A stretch of 64,000 bases of DNA from Taudactylus pleione (GCA_031769625.1 JAUIMM010001587.1:186001-250000); one strand, 5' to 3'; positions 1 through 9,867 are shown, counted from the first letter of the stretch. The notes: a model not told the origin generated them from the sequence alone. A program made the numbers and translations.

Positions 1-1
1 G

Positions 2-889
2 GTAATGATTGTCCGGCTGGATGCGGCCTCAGATGGAAGTCAAACCCTGACATTGGACCCCATGCTGCATGGCTCTCCGGGGTGTGAGCTGACGCAGTGC
101 TCCCCTATGAGTGGCAATATAAGTCTAGGGTATGAGATGGAGGAAGGCTCCCTTGGGAGTGAAGTAACCCCAGAAGGAGAGCTGATTACTTCGGGTCTAC
201 TTACCGACCGCATGGAGGAGATCTGCCCTGATGCTCAGGGCCTGATGGACGACTGCCGGGAATCCGATTCGGAGGTATTGGAGAGAGAAGTGGCTGCTGC
301 CGCTGCCGAAGAGGCTTTCCTGGTGATGGATGTCCCGGCCCTGAAGAAGGAAGTGGCGCGAGTGTCGGCTAGGATCGGGGCAAAGAGGAGGAAGCGGCAA
401 ACATGCAATAGCCAGGAGAGGTTTGTCATCCGCGACGAGCTGCTGATGCTGGCCGACAGGCTGGCTAAGTATAAAAGCAGAGTGCTGTACCTGCAAAGCC
501 TGGCGGGTCCAGCGGCGGCTGATGCTACCCCAGCGGAGTTCCTAGAGGCCGGTGATAGAGCCTGGAGATCGGGGAATCTCGTGGTCGGCGGGTCTCCCAA
601 GATGGCGCCGGTGGTGGGAGGGAACGCCGATATTGGAGAAAGAGAAGGCGCGCTGATTAAAATGGAGGAGGAGGCGGGCTTTCCAGTAGCCGACGGGAGC
701 CTGGTAGAGCCAGTTCACGGAGCTCCAAAGATGGCTGTTGGGATCTTGATGCTTGCGGGTCACGATGCGGCTCACAGCGGTAAGGCGGTAGTGCCTATGG
801 AGACTGCCGCTGTTGGGGCCGTGGAGCTGGATGGAGGAGAGGAGGCCTGGCGTGTGGTGGAGGGGGCGTGGTCCCGGTTACCATGGTGA
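2..889 (+). CDS. ORF1 5' part, partial (unit 1)
   Basis: This open frame enters from the left edge and ends at TGA 887-889. It is the C-terminal 295 codons of the 336-codon ORF seen in unit 4, where the preferred ATG lies in a strong Kozak context. The product is acidic and rich in Glu, Gly, Ala and Val. A stretch at about residues 153-209 of the full protein has heptad-like hydrophobic spacing and looks like a coiled coil, and it contains a basic KRRKR patch that could bind nucleic acid or act as a nuclear signal. I recognise no named domain. Its position before the zinc-knuckle frame suggests it is the N-terminal part of LINE ORF1, now separated by a stop and a frame change. A separate upstream ORF is the alternative. 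Confidence 0.6.
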   Translation, partial: VMIVRLDAASDGSQTLTLDPMLHGSPGCELTQCSPMSGNISLGYEMEEGSLGSEVTPEGELITSGLLTDRMEEICPDAQGLMDDCRESDSEVLEREVAAAAAEEAFLVMDVPALKKEVARVSARIGAKRRKRQTCNSQERFVIRDELLMLADRLAKYKSRVLYLQSLAGPAAADATPAEFLEAGDRAWRSGNLVVGGSPKMAPVVGGNADIGEREGALIKMEEEAGFPVADGSLVEPVHGAPKMAVGILMLAGHDAAHSGKAVVPMETAAVGAVELDGGEEAWRVVEGAWSRLPW

Positions 890-2827
890 GCATGGACGCT
901 GCTCCTGGGGGATCCGATGCACTTCCTTTGCCTGCCGGTGCTATACTGATGCCTGTGTCAGTTCTGTCAGCTGCCGGTGGAGAAAGGTTGAAGACGGCTG
1001 AACTGATTAATGAGTCTATGGAGGTGGAGATGCTACTGCTGGCTGAGAAGGTGGAAGCAGATGTGACTCTAGCTACATCTGTGGTGCCAGGGGCTCCTAT
1101 GCCAGTAACAGCTTCTAGCTTGGTGCAGGGACTTCCCCCACTGGATAGATCAACTCTGACTCAGGAAGAGTCAAAAGTGGTGGACTCTCTGTATGGTGAC
1201 ATGGGGGGCCTGAAAGAGTCAGAGCCGCGCTTGAGTTAATAGCCGCAAATAATGCAAGGCTAGAGAGTATGGGCCAAGGTCCTATGCTAGAGTGGTGTCT
1301 GGAGGGGGAGCACCAAGGGTCCCTAGTGCTACAACAATTGGTGACAGTGGTGGGAGTGGTACTAGTGGAGGTGCTCAAATAAGGAGGCGGAACGTAGTAC
1401 AGCTGAGGTGGGTAGCTGTAGGAGATCCACCAAGCAAGGGGGAATTTTTGGAAATGATTTTTTCCTTAGGTTTCTCGCCCTTGGATCTTTTTGCTTGCAT
1501 CCACCCGGTGCGTACCCCTGAATACGATCTGAGCTTTCAGACCTTGCGGGGGTTGTAGGCGTTTGCAACTAAAATGGGAGGAGAAAAAGGAGGAGGCCCC
1601 TTTCATTAACTACAGGTCTCAGATGGTTTCTCGCCAGGATAGGGTCAAAGTCACTGTCCTGGTGAGGAATGAGAGCATTCCAGCTCAAGATATTCTTTTT
1701 TGGCTCTCCCGGTTTTGTGTAGTTCTATCCCCATGTTTAGAAAAGATCGATTATACAAAGGGGGTGTGGGGAGGTGCCTACTCAGTTTTTGTTAGATTAA
1801 ACAGGGTGGGCATTGAGACTAAACACATCCAGGCTGCAGCCTTCATTGGTCGCGATAAAATTCAGGCGTTCTATCCAGGACAGCCTAGAGTATGCCACAG
1901 ATGTGGCAGTTTCAGGCACTTTTCGAATAACTGCCCTGAGGTGAAATGTGCTCTTTGTGGTGAGCTGGGCCACCTATCAAAGGAGTGCAATGTTGTAAAG
2001 TGCAACCTTTGTGGGTGTGTTGGTCACCCATACAGCCGCTGCCCATCTGCTTCACACAATGAGGGGTCAGGTGGGGATATTGGTGAGCTGCTTGTGGTAT
2101 TGCTAAGAGAAGGAGAAAGTATAATGAGTGACAATGAGGTTGAGGTGGTTAAGGGAGAGTCTTCCTTCTCAGTAGTCAAGTCATCCAGAAAGAGAAGAGC
2201 AGGGCCAAAAGAGGAAGCATTCAACTGTCAAATAGATTCACTTTCTCATTGGCTGAAGATGAGGCAGAGGAGGAAAAGGAGGTGAGGGATGAGGAGGTGA
2301 GAATGCAGGAGAATGGAGAGTTGGTCCAAGGGCCTCTCAGAGAAAAAGGGTCATTAAGAAGACCACCTTTGGTGAGGCTGCGGAAGGGGCCAAGGCAAAA
2401 ACTAAAAAGAAACAAGGGGGCAAGGTTACAGTAAAGTCCAAAAATGTGGTGCGTGGCTGTAGTTTGGAGTGGGATTTATCAAACCTTGAATTATCGGGGT
2501 CAGAGAAAGTGGGGGGAGTGGAAAAAGTGGCTTCTATAGGAGAGCCTGATGTCGTGGAGGAAACTCCCGAGCTCAATATAAGTTCGGGTTCCTCGGGGAA
2601 GATCCCTCCAAGCCTAGGTGATCCGGTCACTTCGGTGGATCCAAAGCTACCGGATCCTGACCCTGATCCGGATCTTGTCTCTGGCCCTCTGGCTGATGGG
2701 GATATGCAGGTTGTTGAGGAAGAGAGGTTGTGGTCTGCAGTTGGGGCTGGAGGATGTGGTGGAGGGCGAGTGTTTGGTTGTGTCGTCGTCTGGTGAGGGT
2801 ATCACTCCTGAGGTGCCCTGTAAGTAA
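868..2827 (+). pseudogene. ORF1 middle, zinc-knuckle and acidic parts, broken (unit 1)
   Basis: Reading continues in another frame at 868-1239 (123 codons), then 1292-1558, which ends at a TAG private to type A, then 1563-2285. Three CCHC zinc knuckles (CX2CX4HX4C) lie at 1893-2042. After another frame change an acidic tail rich in Glu, Asp and Pro runs through 2249-2434 and 2446-2796, and the remnant ends at the TAA at 2825-2827 after PEVPCK. In the Tx1-clade, ORF1 products are RNA-binding particle proteins. Here no single frame is intact. Confidence 0.85.
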
Positions 2828-2904
2828 GAAGGTTCCTTGGGGGGGAGTCTTCTTGCGCGACAAAGTGAAAGTGAAATGGGGCCCTATGTCTATAATCTAG
2901 AACT

Positions 2905-3723
2905 ATGGCTTCCCACCCTATACGATGCGCCACCATTAATGTGGCTTCCGTTTTTTCCGAACGAGCTCGTTTCATGGCTTTCTCTTTTTTCAACACGATT
3001 GATGTTGATATTTTGTTTTTGCAAGAGACCAGGAAAGAGGACTTGTCCACACTCCGTAGGGCCAAAAGCCAGTGGAGGAGCGTGCCGTCCTACTGGTCTC
3101 TTGCGGCCGAGCCGTACGGTGGGGTGGCGGTACTTTTTACCGATATGATAACTGTACACAAGATTATAGAATTACAGGTAGGTAGGTGTATGATTTTGGA
3201 TGTTAGCCTAAGGGGGCATGATCTCAGGCTGATTAACGTCTACGGACCGCAGTCGGCCTGGGATAGGAAGTGCCTCTTTGGGCTGATAAAACCATTCCTT
3301 TTTACAGCCCGGCAAGTTGTCTTTGGTGGTGATTTCAATACCATTGTAAGGCCCAAAGACAGGGGGGGTGCAAAGTCAACCCTGGGCTATGATGCTAGGT
3401 TTTTAGTTAGTATGGTAAGAGAGGCAGGTCTGGTCGATGTGCATATTCACCATAGTCCAGACCTCACGGGTTACACATATCATTGTGGTAGTCGTAGGTC
3501 TAGGATAGATAGGTTTTTTGTTAAGGAAAGTTCAAAAACTTTACCTCCTGAGGTGAAGGCAGTAGAATTTTCTGATCACGTGTGCCCGAGTGTCGCGTTG
3601 AATGCTTTGGAAACTCCTCAGAGGGTGCGGGGCCTTTGGCATTTGAACTCTGAACTTTTGAAGGAAGAGAGTGTTAGTCAGTCCTTTAGGGATTTCATTC
3701 AACTACAGGAGACACTTCTGTAG
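2905..3723 (+). CDS. ORF2 APE-type endonuclease domain (unit 1)
   Basis: This 272-codon frame starts at an ATG soon after the ORF1 end and stops at TAG 3721-3723. It carries the full set of apurinic-endonuclease-like residues used by LINE ORF2 proteins to nick target DNA: N12 (TINVAS), E41 (LQET), Y113 (NVYGP), D143 and N145 (GGDFNT), D202 (SRIDRFF) and H225 (SDH). Length and motif order fit a complete EN domain. The stop at the end is in frame with the RT remnant downstream, so this is the front of a longer ORF2 cut by nonsense mutation. Whether the EN fragment is ever translated alone is unknown. Confidence 0.9.
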   Translation: MASHPIRCATINVASVFSERARFMAFSFFNTIDVDILFLQETRKEDLSTLRRAKSQWRSVPSYWSLAAEPYGGVAVLFTDMITVHKIIELQVGRCMILDVSLRGHDLRLINVYGPQSAWDRKCLFGLIKPFLFTARQVVFGGDFNTIVRPKDRGGAKSTLGYDARFLVSMVREAGLVDVHIHHSPDLTGYTYHCGSRRSRIDRFFVKESSKTLPPEVKAVEFSDHVCPSVALNALETPQRVRGLWHLNSELLKEESVSQSFRDFIQLQETLL

Positions 3724-5892
3724 GCTGGTTGGTCTAGATCTGAGTGGTGGGAAAAATGCAAAAAAAAGGACTCAGAGGTTTTTTCAGAGGCTGGTAGCAC
3801 ACAAAAACTTGAGAAAAAGATGCGTCTACCAGAGTTTGAGAAAGAAACTAGATTTCTTAATCTCTGAGTGTGTCGACATAGTGGGGATATCTTCCGGGTG
3901 AAAGCCCAGCTGAAGGAGCTCCAGTATGACCATCTGGCTTCCTTGATTTTGGAGAGGGATTATGGTAAATACCACTCGCCTGATCCTTACCAGAGTTGCA
4001 GGAAGTCGGTTGACTTAAGGGAGGTGAGGGGCTTGTATGATGATCAGGGTACTCTCTGTGAAGACAGGGATGGCATCCTGGGAGTCATCAGGTCCTATTA
4101 TTTGGACCTTCTGTCTGAGCAACCACTCATTAGGGAAAGGATGGAGTCCTTTCTGAGGGAGACACCAGGGCTGGAGAAGCTTGATGCCTCTTTTGATTCT
4201 TTGGGTGATGATGTGACAGTAGAAGAAGTTAAGAGAGCTATAGACGGTTTGTGTATAAAAAAATCTCCAGGACCGGATGGTTTTACAACTGAATTCTTTA
4301 AGGCCTTTAAGGACATCTTGGCTCCCCGCCTTATGGAGGTTTAAGAGTGCCTGGGTGAGGGGTCGCTCCCTCCTTCCATGAGGTCTTCTGCCCTCATATT
4401 GTTATGCAAAGGGAAAGACCTGTCCCGTATTGAGAACTGGCGCCCCAATCGCTCTTCTCAATATGGACAGAACAATTTTGGTAAAAATACTGTTTAATCG
4501 GCTGATGGAAGTTTCCGGGCAGGTACTGTCCCCGTCTCAGCATTGCACCGTGAAGGGCCGTAGTGGCCTACGCAGATGATGTCACTGTTGTCCTGTCTTC
4601 TGTGGCAGAGGCGCAGTGCATAGAACACCCGATCTCTGACTACTCTGAAGCCTCGTGAACCAAGACAAATGTGAAGCTTTCTGGATGGGGGAGGAAGGCG
4701 ATGAGTTTGACCTTCCGGACAGCCTCCCCCGGGCCAGTCCTCAGATTAAAATTCTAGGCATCACATTCGATCGTGGTGATTATGCCACTCAAAATTGGGA
4801 GAGGAGGATAGAGGAAGCCAACAGGAAAGTGCAGTCCTGGAGAACTTGGCAGTTCTCTTACAGGGAAAGAGTTCATCTGTGCAAAACCTTTCTGGGTCCT
4901 ATCTTTCTTTACGTCAGCTATATGTGTGTTTCTTACCACAATCTTTGTGGTCTAAAGTGTTGTCCTTGTTCTTTGTTTATTTTGGGGGAATGGGATGAAT
5001 ATTGTCAAGAGAGGTATTACCTACAGGCCAAGGAATGAAGGTGGATTGGGTATGGTCAATCCAGTGGTATTTTTTGCCACAACTTTTATTAAACTTAATC
5101 TTGGAAGTCTGTTTTTGGAGACTTCTCCTTGGTGGGTAGAGAGTTTTAAGGCATGGGTGACTCCCTTCCTTGAACTCTGGTATGATGGTGGCCATGTAAA
5201 AGCCTTCAGAGGCAGGTCTAGCAGTCTTTCGATCTATGTCATTCTGTGTTTGAAAGTGACAAGGCAATGGGGGAGTGGCAGCAGGTGATGTCAAAACCCT
5301 TTCTAGAAGGGAGTTGGAGAGAGGCATTTTGCGGACTCACTTCTATGCTCCGCTGTCACTAAAGGACTGCCTGGGCAAGGTCTGCTCAGATGGGATCTCT
5401 TTGATATGTTCAGAGAGAATTCCGCTGAAGTACAGAGACCTTGCCTGGCTCTCTTTTCAAGGAAGGCTCTATGTTAGAGGGCACATCAGGTGGCGAAATG
5501 CAAGTGATCGTGGCTGCCCACGTGAGGAATGTCTAGGGGAGGAGGAGACCATGGACCACTTCCTGATTGAATGTCCCTTTAACATCTAAAATTTACAAGA
5601 GGGTTTCAAGCGCTTAACGCATTCCGTGCCTTTCAGGGCTCAGTTACCCTGAGTGGGTTTACGGAGCATTCAAGGGAACGGTCGTTATGATATGGTCACT
5701 ATTTTTGTAGTCAGTTTAGTGGTTAGGTACCACACGTGGAGCGCATGGTGCTTAGTGACAAATAGAAGCAAAATCCTTCCCTGTGAGGTGGTGGCGGGTA
5801 ATATTCTTCACGAGGTTAAGAAGGAGAAGATTGGATGCCGTTGGGTGGTCAAGGAGGTGGAGACACCTAAAGCCCCCTTAGTGGGTGGCTGA
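3724..5892 (+). pseudogene. ORF2 reverse transcriptase and C-terminal remnant (unit 1)
   Basis: The EN frame continues in phase past TAG 3721, TGA 3865 and TAA 4342. It encodes a linker, the start of RT (SPGPDGFT at 4264-4287) and NWRP, which is followed here by an inserted A at about 4447 that shifts the frame. KGRS (about 4551-4563) is joined almost directly to AYADD (4566-4580). The fingers/palm segment normally lying between them, including the first catalytic Asp, is missing. Downstream frames at 4655-5038, 4995-5288 and 5275-5589 carry the C-terminal part with a CX4CX8HX4C finger (C81, C86, H95, C100 of the last frame). The frame at 5653-5892 ends the protein. The RT cannot be active. 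Confidence 0.9.
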
Positions 5893-6327
5893 CAATCTTC
5901 TTCCTGTTCATTCTTTGGCTTAAAGCTTTTCTTTTCACTTTTCCGCAGTAGATTTTAATTTTGTTTTGTACAATATGGTTTTCATATGCCTAAACAGCTT
6001 AAACTCACTTTCTCTATGTCAAAGGAGTTAGTGTTGGTGATAGTTAGTTTAGTGTTATTTTTAATGTTGGTAGTAGTTTTCGTGTTGGTTAGTATAGCTA
6101 AAGGGTGGAGGGCTTGCACATTGTCTTGTTTGGGTGGTGTGAATGGAGTCTTATGGTTACAGTGTCTAATTTTGGTTCTTTGTAAGTATTTATAGAGCTT
6201 GCTTGTTTTGTTTATACAATACCTTTCTTGGTTTGATTATGTATATGCCTGGTAAGGTTGTGTTGCAATGCTGTTTTTTATGTATTATTTATTTCATGTG
6301 TTGCACGTTTTTTTCGAATAAAAAGAT
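5893..6327 (+). other. 3' UTR with AATAAA (unit 1)
   Basis: T-rich noncoding DNA follows the last ORF2 codon. AATAAA is at 6317-6322, preceded by a T run and TTCGAA that could pair with the A-rich side. A polypyrimidine tract ending in CAG (5946-5948) resembles a splice acceptor, and GTAAGT at 6182-6187 resembles a donor. No poly(A) tract follows; the minisatellite starts 6 bp after the signal. A short hydrophobic frame at 5986-6195 is probably fortuitous. Confidence 0.7.
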
Positions 6328-6848
6328 TACCAGCATTAGCATATAGTCACATACACACGGCTGTGCACCAGGAGAAGGGCTGGTATTAGCATTGGCATAT
6401 AGTTACAGACACATGGCTGTACACCAGTGGAAGGGCTGATACCAGCATTAGCATATAATCACAGACACACGGCTGTACACCGGGGGAAGGGCTGATACCA
6501 GCATTAGCATATAGTCACAGACACACGGCTATACACCGGGGGAAGGGCTGATACCAGCATTAGCATACTCGTATAGTCACAGACACACGGCTGTACACCA
6601 GGGGGAAGGGATGGTACTAGCATTAGTATATAGTCAGACACACAGCTGTACACCAGGGGAAGGGCTGATACCAGCATTAGCATATAGTCACAGACACACG
6701 GCTGTACACCAGGGGAAGGGCCGATACCAGAATTAGCATATAGTCACAGACACACGGCTGTACACCAGGGGAAGGGCTGATACCAGAATTAGCATATAGT
6801 CACAGACACATGGCTGTACACCAGTGGAAGGGCTGATACCAGCATTAG
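6328..6848 (+). repeat. 56-bp minisatellite, 9 monomers (between units 1 and 2)
   Basis: The monomer consensus begins TACCAGCATTAGCATATAGT and ends CCAGGGGAAGGGCTGA. There are nine full copies plus the first 21 bases of a tenth. The fifth copy has a 6-bp CTCGTA insertion and the sixth lacks 2 bp; both oddities recur at the same place in the other long arrays. The minisatellite sits directly before the 5' ORF, as promoter monomers do in some LINEs, so a 5' UTR role is plausible. It could instead be the original insertion target. Confidence 0.95.
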
Positions 6849-6923
6849 TCTGTGCAGTTGCTCTTAGGCCCCTGGAAGTCATTTGCAACCAGGGACTGTC
6901 TGGAGTATCCCTCCCCAGGGAGG

Positions 6924-7931
6924 ATGGAGGGCCTGCCGGGAGATGGTGGAGGAGATCCTGGGGTCCTGGAGGTCTCTGTAGGCCCAGATCCTAGAGGTGG
7001 TGGAGGGCCTCTTTCCCAGCTTGCTGAAGGTACTGGCCGGCCAGTGGTAATGATTGTCCGGCTGGATGCGGCCTCAGATGGAAGTCAAACCCTGACATTG
7101 GACCCCATGCTGCATGGCTCTCCGGGGTGTGAGCTGACGCAGTGCTCCCCTATGAGTGGCAATATAAGTCTAGGGTATGAGATGGAGGAAGGCTCCCTTG
7201 GGAGTGAAGTAACCCCAGAAGGAGAGCTGATTACTTCGGGTCTACTTACCGACCGCATGGAGGAGATCTGCCCTGATGCTCAGGGCCTGATGGACGACTG
7301 CCGGGAATCCGATTCGGAGGTATTGGAGAGAGAAGTGGCTGCTGCCGCTGCCGTAGAGGCTTTCCTGGTGATGGATGTCCCGGCCCTGAAGAAGGAAGTG
7401 GCGCGAGTGTCGGATAGGATCGGGGCAAAGAGGAGGAAGCGGCAAACATGCAATAGCCAGGAGAGGTTTGTCATCCGCGACGAGCTGCTGATGCTGGCCG
7501 ACAGGCTGGCTAAGTATAAAAGCAGAGTGCTGTACCTGCAAAGCCTGGCGGGTCCGGAGGCGGCTGATGCTACCCCAGCGGAGTTCCTAGAGGCCGGTGA
7601 TAGAGCCTGGAGATCGGGGAATCTCGTGGTCGGCGGGTCTCCCAAGATGGCGCCGGTGGTGGGAGGGAACGCCGATTTTGGAGAAAGAGAAGGCGCGCTG
7701 ATTAAAATGGAGGAGGAGGCGGGCTTTCCAGTAGCTGACGGGAGCCTGGTAGAGCCAGTTCACGGAGCTCCAAAGATGGCTGTTGGGATCTTGATGCTTG
7801 TGGGTCACGATGCGGCTCACAGCGGTAAGGCGGTAGTGCCTATGGAGACTGCCGCTGTTGGGGCCGTGGAGCTGGATGGAGAGGAGGCCCGGCGTGTGGT
7901 GGAGGGGGCGTGGTCCCGGTTACCATGGTGA
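6924..7931 (+). CDS. ORF1 5' part, 335 codons (unit 2)
   Basis: ATG 6924 has A at -3 and G at +4, a strong vertebrate initiation context, and follows the minisatellite by about 75 bp. The frame is also open upstream to a TAG just before 6852, where a GTG is the only other start candidate. The ORF is one codon shorter than type A through an in-frame loss near 7880. Composition, possible coiled coil and basic patch are as in unit 1. Confidence 0.65.
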   Translation: MEGLPGDGGGDPGVLEVSVGPDPRGGGGPLSQLAEGTGRPVVMIVRLDAASDGSQTLTLDPMLHGSPGCELTQCSPMSGNISLGYEMEEGSLGSEVTPEGELITSGLLTDRMEEICPDAQGLMDDCRESDSEVLEREVAAAAAVEAFLVMDVPALKKEVARVSDRIGAKRRKRQTCNSQERFVIRDELLMLADRLAKYKSRVLYLQSLAGPEAADATPAEFLEAGDRAWRSGNLVVGGSPKMAPVVGGNADFGEREGALIKMEEEAGFPVADGSLVEPVHGAPKMAVGILMLVGHDAAHSGKAVVPMETAAVGAVELDGEEARRVVEGAWSRLPW

Positions 7932-9867
7932 GCATGGACGCTGCTCCTGGGGGATCCAATGCACTTCCTTTGCCTGCCGGTGCTATACTGATGCCTGTCA
8001 GTTCTGTCAGCTGCCGGTGGAGAAAGGTTGAAGACGGCTGAACTGATTAATGAGTCTATGGAGGCGGAGATGCTACTGCTGGCTGAGAAGGTGGAAGCAG
8101 ATGTGACTCTAGCTACATCTGTGGTGCCAGGGGCTCCTATGCTAGTAACAGCTTCTAGCTTGGTACAGGGACTTCCCCCACTGGATAGATCAACTCTGAC
8201 TCAGGAAGAGTCAAAAGTGGTGGACTCTCTGTATGGTGACATGGGGGGCCTGAAAGAGTCAGAGCCGCGCTTGAGTTAATAGCCGCAAATAATGCAAGGC
8301 TAGAGAGTATGGGCCAAGGTCCTATGCTAGAGTGGTGTCTGGAGGGGGAGCACCAAGGGTCCCTAGTGCTACAACAATTGGTGACAGTGGTGGGAGTGGT
8401 ACTAGTGGAGGTGCTCAAATAAGGAGGCGGAACGTAGTACAGCTGAGGTGGGTAGCTGTAGGAGATCCACCAAGCAAGGGGGAATTTTTGGAAATGATTT
8501 TTTCCTTAGGTTTCTCGCCCTTGGATCTTTTTGCTTGCATCCACCCGGTGCGTACCCCTGAATACGATCTGAGCTTTCAGACCTTGCGGGGGTTGCAGGC
8601 GTTTGCAACTAAAATGGGAGGAGAAAAAGGAGGAGGCCCCTTTCATTAACTACAGGTCTCAGATGGTTTCTCACCAGGATAGGGTCAAAGTCACTGTCCT
8701 GGTGAGGAATGAGAGCATTCCAGCTCAAGATATTCTTTTTTGGCTCTCCCGGTTTTGTGTAGTTCTATCCCCATGTTTAGAAAAGATCGATTATACAAAG
8801 GGGGTGTGGGGAGGTGCCTACTCAGTTTTTGTTAGATTAAACAGGGTGGGCATTGAGACTAAACACATCCAGGCTGCAGCCTTCATTGGTCGCGATAAAA
8901 TTCAGGCGTTCTATCCAGGACAGCCTAGAGTATGCCACAGATGTGGCAGTTTCAGGCACTTTTCGAATAACTGCCCTGAGGTGAAATGTGCTCTTTGTGG
9001 TGAGCTGGGCCACCTATCAAAGGAGTGCAATGTTGTAAAGTGCAACCTTTGTGGGTGTGTTGGTCACCCATACAGCCGCTGCCCATCTGCTTCACACAAT
9101 GAGGGGTCAGGTGGGGATATTGGTGAGCTGCTTGTGGTATTGCTAAGAGAAGGAGAAAGTATAATGAGTGACAATGAGGTTGAGGTGGTTAAGGGAGAGT
9201 CTTCCTTCTCAGTAGTCAAGTCATCCAGAAAGAGAAGAGCAGGGCCAAAAGAGGAAGCATTCAACTGTCAAATAGATTCACTTTCTCATTGGCTGAAGAT
9301 GAGGCAGAGGAGGAAAAGGAGGTGAGGGATGAGGAGGTGAGAATGCAGGAGAATGGAGAGTTGGTCCAAGGGCCTCTCAGAGAAAAAGGGTCATTAAGAA
9401 GACCACCTTTGGTGAGGCTGCGGAAGGGGCCAAGGCAAAAACTAAAAAGAAACAAGGGGGCAAGGTTACAGTAAAGTCCAAAAATGTGGTGCGTGGCTGT
9501 AGTTTGGAGTGGGATTTATCAAACCTTGAATTATCGGGGTCAGAGAAAGTGGGGGGAGTGGAAAAAGTGGCTTCTATAGGAGAGCCTGATGTCGTGGAGG
9601 AAACTCCCGAGCTCAATATAAGTTCGGGTTCCTCGGGGAAGATCCCTCCAAGCCTAGGTGATCCGGTCACTTCGGTGGATCCAAAGCTACCGGATCCTGA
9701 CCCTGATCCGGATCTTGTCTCTGGCCCTCTGGCTGATGGGGATATGCAGGTTGTTGAGGAAGAGAGGTTGTGGTCTGCAGTTGGGGCTGGAGGATGTGGT
9801 GGAGGGCGAGTGTTTGGTTGTGTCGTCGTCTGGTGAGGGTATCACTCCTGAGGTGCCCTGTAAGTAA
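7932..9867 (+). pseudogene. ORF1 middle to C-terminal remnant (unit 2)
   Basis: A 2-bp loss at about 7995 splits the frame that is continuous in unit 1, leaving 8028-8279. The next frame, 8332-8649, is not stopped at the type A TAG (CAG here) but shifts out at the extra A near 8611. The zinc-knuckle frame is 8603-9325, with three CCHC motifs at 8933-9082. The tail ends at 9867. Confidence 0.83.

Larger units (their letters stand above)
1..6851 (+). mobile_element. LINE unit 1 (type A), 5' end cut by window
   Basis: By comparison with unit 4, about 193 bp are missing at the left. Type A states: 5' ORF with SAR, PAAAD and NADI variants; GCCTGTGTCAG at 950-960; nonsense TAG at 1556-1558; an extra A at about 1571; an extra A in the RT at about 4447 (CCCCAATC). 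It differs from its HOR partner, unit 4, at 4970-4975, where one base is lost. Confidence 0.93.

Noticed and set aside
197..775. Long open frames on the minus strand opposite the 5' ORF, repeated in every unit
   Set aside because: They are antisense shadows of a GC-rich coding strand, with no recognisable domain or start context, and they recur only because the unit recurs.
1893..2042. Retroviral or LTR-retrotransposon gag from the zinc knuckles
   Set aside because: No LTR, protease, integrase or RNase H is visible. The APE endonuclease and RT wording fit a non-LTR element with an ORF1 zinc-knuckle protein.
2905..3723. Host AP endonuclease gene
   Set aside because: It is in frame with the RT remnant and carries the LINE-type ending SRIDRFF...SDH; it recurs with each unit.
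5986..6195. Short hydrophobic frame in the 3' UTR resembling a one-pass membrane peptide
   Set aside because: It comes from T- and GTT-rich DNA, changes length and frame between units (67, 69, 97 and 107 codons) and has no homologue I recognise.
6328..6848. CRISPR array
   Set aside because: The 56-bp monomers abut with no unique spacers and lie in a eukaryotic LINE context.
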